From positions 1,649,492,062-1,649,556,061 of the forward strand of contig OY728121.1 of the NCBI GenBank assembly GCA_963277665.1: DNA of 64,000 bases. The letters run 5' to 3'. The translations under genes were made by a program, and so were the position numbers. Positions 60,096 through 64,000 of this stretch are shown in pieces; position 1 is the stretch's first letter; each line of letters opens with the position of its first letter. The notes beneath the pieces are model-generated. The model ran no database searches, had not been told where the DNA came from, and worked only from the letters and a program-made list of their open reading frames with translations. The DNA comes from Viscum album (Eukaryota > Streptophyta > Magnoliopsida > Santalales > Viscaceae).

Positions 60096-60180
60096 TATGT
60101 TGCCTATATAACTGGTCCTCAAAGATAGTAACCCTTATATTGTAGATCTTTCAGGGTTATTTTGTGAGATTCAATGCTTA

Positions 60181-62407
60181 ACTTGTGGTAATGGTATAAA
60201 TAAATGATATGCTTTGCTTGGTCATTATAACACAAACATAATTTAAGTGGTAATAAATCCATGGAAAACACATAAATATGTATAATATAAAATAAATTTC
60301 AAGATGATGAAGTGATCATATAAACACTTACCCCAACATACCCTTAGATTCCTCATTCACCATAGTCCCCTAGCTAGGGACTGAAATAAACTATGGGGTT
60401 TCTAGTGAGGGTGTCATCATAAATATTGAAACACTCATATTTGATTTCCCACATAGTATCTGAAGTCCCCCATGTAACCAAATAACTCTCAAATATAAAT
60501 AACTTAATAAAAAATATTCATGTAAAGTATTATTTCACAAACTATTCACCCTCTAAGAAACAACTCCTTTATTTATTCCATATGGCAAATGATCAATTTG
60601 AAAAATTAATTAATTCTAACAACAACATCAAGGTACTTGTATAAATGAAAATATCAACAATAATTAATTATATGCACAATGGAAAACATGACTTTAAATT
60701 TTAGAACATAATAAAAAATGTGAAATTAAGTTATTAAACTAAAAAAATTCAAATCATATTCTATACACTTACTTAAAATATGACAAGTATCAACGTAATT
60801 TTTTAAGAACCTTTTCATCCTGAAAACCATTTTTTAGATTGTGACACCCAAGAACCCTTGAAATATCCATTATATCAATAAAGAAAATATATATAAAAGG
60901 ACTGTAAACTATTTATGATACCATAAAAGATATCATAATTTGATAAAGAGAAAACTTAGAAAACACTAAAAATAAGGGTATATAAAATTAAAATAATTAC
61001 ATAGAAACAATTACCTTAAATCAATTGAATTGATGGGACTTATTCAAATTATATAAGAATAATAAATGATGTGAAACTATTTAATAATACTACATATCTT
61101 ATTTTAAAAGTCCATTGGGTGATGCAATGCATTAAATTGAATGTACTCACATCATCTCTATATGGTCCATAAGAAAAATTCACACCTCACCTTTACTTTT
61201 GTTAATATCTAAAATGATGTGGTGTTGTGAATGTATGTATCATGTAGTGTAGACAAGGAACATAAAAACTGTAGTGTAGTAAGAGTATATTTAAGAGATT
61301 ATGAGTAAAATAAAATTGAATTTATATTAGATAAATAGATTAAGAATGAATTGGGGTATTCAGATCTGTTTCATTATTTTATTTTATTTATTCTTTATTT
61401 TATCAAGTATTTACTAGAAAACTCACCCAGTCTACCTTGTACTATTTCAATACACTCTTTATCTCCTTACTACTACCATAGGTAAGGTATCCTATGTTAG
61501 CTATACTTGTTGATTCCATTGTAAATTTTTTGATTTGTTTGTGACTTATCCTATTTAGATTCTTTAATTATTTAAAGATTTACATTCTTTGTTGAGTGAA
61601 TGATCTATACATCCACTCCCACTGCATCACCCAAACCCCAAATATAGAACACTAGGTTACCAATAAATTATTTAGTTAATAGATTAAGAAGAATATGTAA
61701 ACAATACATTCCTCTAGGATTTTGATAACATTACATAACTTCAAGACACACAAACCCCACTATAATTTTAGTTACACATTCTCATGATAAAATAACAAAT
61801 ATATATATATATAAATAATGAACCTCTAATATATCTTAACTCCTATTTATTGATCTCAAAAATTTAGATATTTATAATTTCAAACCCCTTCTCTACATAT
61901 AGAATCTTTTTCTAACACATCTTCTCAATTTCCCAAATCAATATTTATATAGAATAAGTGTTTTGATAATTCCATGTGGCTAATATATTAAAACATTCAT
62001 GTTAAGATCCACTATACATGCCCACCCATTTAAAATTATCCCTCTCTCTTGGATCAAGTTTTTTCAAGACAAATTTTTAATTAATTACCCAATTTTGTTA
62101 GGAAAAAATTAATATTGTTTCCCTTGATCCCCATAAGCTATGTATGTACTCCACATGGAATCCAAGAAGATTTATAACTCATTTTTATTCACTGAAATTC
62201 CATAAAAATATATCTTTTAATATATCTACCTAGTTTTTTGGTGTTTTAAAAGAACATTGGAAACATTTGTTTATACCATACTGTTAAAATTGTATCAATT
62301 TTAAAATTAGATTCCTATGGTTATGTTGATAGAAACTGATCCAATGTTGGCACATCAAATGGAATTATTGTTGTTATATAGTGTCTGGATTATTTCCCCA
62401 AAAAATA
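60181..62407. other. AT-rich stretch without recognised gene
   Basis: Nothing coding is recognised. TGTGACACCCAAGAACCC at 60840-60857 resembles the start of a gypsy-type LTR, but no second copy or polypurine tract was found. (TA)n runs occur near 61800-61812. Confidence 0.35.
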
Positions 62408-63028
62408 TGTTGGAGTGATAATGTATCCGAGATTTTCTATTGGGAGTTAACACAAACGTAAAAGGTAAAATCACAAAAAATTAAACTACCAAATGTTCTG
62501 ATCTTGAAACCATTAGAAGTTCATCCCCCAACCTTTATGTATAGCTGCACGCCAAATCTCCCTGAATAAGACTTTGAAACCAAGGAAGCTAAAATAAAAA
62601 AAAAGCACCACATAGAAATTCCTAAAAATAAAAATGAACACATAAGTAAATAAGTAAAGTAACAGTAAAGAAAACTTTGGTTTTATGTGGTTTAAATTTT
62701 CATCCATTTCCAAGGGAGAACATTGTAAGAATTTATTAATTTAGAAGTAAAAATTTACTATTACAATGACAATATCACCCTATAGATCAACAAATCAATT
62801 AACTACTTAATGCCACAAAAACGTGGTCCCACACTTCTTTTTATAGAGGACCAAATTGGTCATTTTGTAACACCAAATTCCTACATTCTTAGATATCCAT
62901 CCATTTCACTACGCAATTGCTAACTCACTTTATTTGTCCTAATTTGTTCTGCATATAATCATTGATTCAATTTTTTTATAATGATTCAATATTTCCCTAT
63001 AAATTCCATGTTATAGAGTGCCCCAACA
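62408..63028 (-). repeat. 3' LTR of copia C (621 bp)
   Basis: On the - strand it begins TGTTGGGGCACTC and ends CTCCAACA, giving perfect 6-bp inverted ends TGTTGG/CCAACA. The tail near 62730-62680, GTTCTCCCTTGG followed by AAACCACATAAAACC, matches the R-U5 wording common in plant copia LTRs. The 66-codon frame at 62513-62713 lies inside it and is incidental. Confidence 0.8.
62838..62845 (-). promoter_or_regulatory. TATA box of copia C LTR
   Basis: TATAAAAA on the - strand in GGTCCTCTATAAAAAGAAG, about 185 bases into the LTR, a normal place for the U3 promoter. Confidence 0.6.
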
Positions 63029-63384
63029 ACCCATATCTTCTTTTTATATTAGTTGTTCCTACTAAAAATACAGTATAATGAAAACTAGTTAAACAACCAT
63101 CAAAATGTTCATAATCATCCAAAAATCCATCAACCAACCATTGATGATGCATTACTTCCATTGCCTTCTTCAAATGAACTAATTCCTCAGCTTATAGTTA
63201 AATGTAGCTAAAGCACTGAAGATACTTTGCAATCCTAAAAATATCCCACTTAAAGGCTTCTTCATGGATACCAATAAATATTTTCCATTTAGGAAAAAGA
63301 GCACTTTTCCACTTTTTTATTATTACTGTGTTCTCCAAACTTCTTATTTTTTTCCATAATAACCTTACTCATGTAATATTTAAC

Positions 63385-63678
63385 CTCATACATTCTAGGG
63401 ATAAACCCTTAGTGAGAATGTTATATGGGTTCTGCTACACAACAACCTTCGACAACTCAATATACTCATTTTCCAGAGACTTCTAAATATACAAGTACTT
63501 TAGAACTATATGTTTTCTACTAAAAAGGAAAACTATATTTTTCACCATGTGAATGTCACTTTCACTGTCACAATAAACAATACCACCTTTTCGATCCCTT
63601 CTTTGTTTCTTAAAAAAATACCTCAAACAAACCATTTCCTTTCCAAGTTACATTACTTCAACAAAATCCTCTTACCTT
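63385..63678 (-). pseudogene. pol: RNase H remnant of copia C
   Basis: On the - strand: LGKEMVCLRYFFKKQRRDRK, then GGIVYCDSESDIHMVKNIVF with the conserved aspartate, then LENEYIELSKVV, a stop, QNPYNILTKGLSLECMRL. This is the C-terminal half of a Tnt1-like RNase H, including the TKGL end block. Its upstream half is cut by the CACTA end at 63679. One or two stops are visible, so decay is lighter than in copia A or B. Confidence 0.88.
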
Positions 63679-64000
63679 CACTATGAGAAAAATAGATATT
63701 TGCAGTGGGTCAGGGTCCCATCGTAAATAGCTAATTATTTGTGATGGGTTGACATTCCCCATCACAAAAGGTTTGGCATGAGTTTCATGCAAAACCACAA
63801 GAAGGTTATTTATTACGGGTATAAAACCCGTCCCAAATAATATGTCAGCAGGTTGGTTTTTCTTACGGGACCTATCGCAAATAAATTTTTGACCGAGTTA
63901 GTATTTGCGATGAGTCGCTTCGCAAATAATACTATTTGTGATGGGATGTCTATCAAAAGTAAGACCATCACCAACAATATAAACTATATATACCCCATCT
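63679..64000 (+). mobile_element. Terminus of a CACTA (En/Spm, CMC) transposon
   Basis: Starts CACTATGAGAAAAATAG, close to the plant CACTA terminal consensus CACTACAAGAAAAA. The next ~300 bases hold the expected subterminal repeats in both directions: GTGGGTCAGGGTCCCATCGTAAATA (63702 on, given here in parts: GGGTCAGGGTCCCATCG), TTTGTGATGGG, CCCATCACAAA, TTTGCGATGAG, CGCAAATAATACTATTTGTG. The other end and any transposase lie beyond 64000. Inserted in the RNase H of copia C; the 3 bases before it are CTT. Confidence 0.88.

Larger units (their letters stand above)
42914..60180 (+). mobile_element. LARD-like element D, nested and old
   Basis: Two homologous blocks start at 42914 (TGTAACACACAAATATTT) and 51084 (TATAACAACCCAATATTT). 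The second follows a polypurine tract (51069-51083), so it is a 3' LTR on the + strand and the first is the 5' LTR. Homology is traceable through landmarks such as TTTCTGAGGG (44022/52194), ATGATGTGGGATTTC (44769) / ATGATGTGGTATTTC (54243) and TTTCTCATGGGTTTT (45404/54871), up to about 46400 and, after a nested insertion, about 60180. The internal region has no recognisable gag-pol. No PBS or target duplication was found, so the outer right end is approximate. Confidence 0.7.
51084..60180 (+). repeat. 3' LTR of element D, interrupted
   Basis: Homologous to 42914-46410, but split at 55613-60090 by a solo LTR and about 1.3 kb longer because of extra sequence near 52400-53640. Resumes at 60091 with TAAAATATG and fades by about 60180. 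No gene. Confidence 0.65.
62408..63678 (-). mobile_element. 3' end of copia element C (minus strand)
   Basis: On the - strand: RNase H end (63678-63385), a ~360-bp non-coding stretch, and a 3' LTR (63028-62408). The rest of the element should lie beyond the CACTA insertion that starts at 63679, outside the window. Confidence 0.85.

Noticed and set aside
60840..60857. TGTGACACCCAAGAACCC as a new LTR start
   Set aside because: No second copy, polypurine tract, PBS or target duplication was found.
1..64000. CRISPR arrays, operons, bacterial promoters or ribosome-binding sites
   Set aside because: The window is plant nuclear repeat DNA; the regular repeats found are LTR minisatellites.

Overview
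The window reads as intergenic DNA of a large, repeat-rich flowering-plant genome. It is about 70% A+T, and almost every interpretable stretch is a plant LTR retrotransposon (Ty3/gypsy or Ty1/copia), a derivative of one, or a DNA transposon end. The species cannot be named from the sequence. No ordinary single-copy host gene was found. Coding sequence is nearly all decayed gag-pol full of stops and frameshifts; the one clear intact plant-type gene is an F-box ORF carried inside a retrotransposon.

Layout. 1-7461: degraded Ty3/gypsy element, + strand, its 5' LTR cut by the window edge, with gag, protease, RT, RNase H and integrase traces and a 25-bp minisatellite in each LTR. 8202-13720: very old Ty1/copia element 'B' with a perfect primer-binding site. 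15516-20775: second copia element 'A' with both LTRs, PBS, polypurine tract and all domains recognisable. 23150-24830: gypsy RT/RNase H remnant on the - strand. 27670-39948: young element on the - strand with two 4.47-kb LTRs, a 5-bp target duplication (AGGAG), PBS and polypurine tract, and a 3.3-kb internal region that has lost gag and most of pol and instead carries an intact 201-codon F-box gene joined to the last ~90 codons of pol. It has the proportions of a LARD (large retrotransposon derivative) with a captured host gene. 42914 to ~60180: older LARD-like element 'D' on the + strand with LTRs of at least 3.5 kb, interrupted by a gypsy LTR-containing segment (within ~47890-50484) and by a solo LTR (55613-60090, target duplication TAAAA) of the same family as the F-box element. 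62408-63678: 3' end of a third copia element 'C' on the - strand, whose RNase H is interrupted at 63679 by the end of a CACTA DNA transposon that runs off the window.

How it fits together. Nesting gives relative ages: element D predates the solo LTR inside it; copia C predates the CACTA insertion; the F-box element is the youngest LTR element by LTR similarity (about 96% by eye over ~345 sampled bases, against clearly lower similarity to the solo LTR). The F-box ORF lies sense to its element, downstream of an LTR TATA box, so the element's own transcript would carry it. It is the main candidate for something undescribed here. All boundaries without an LTR end, target duplication, PBS or start/stop codon are approximate; family assignments come from reading translated motifs by eye, not from database searches.
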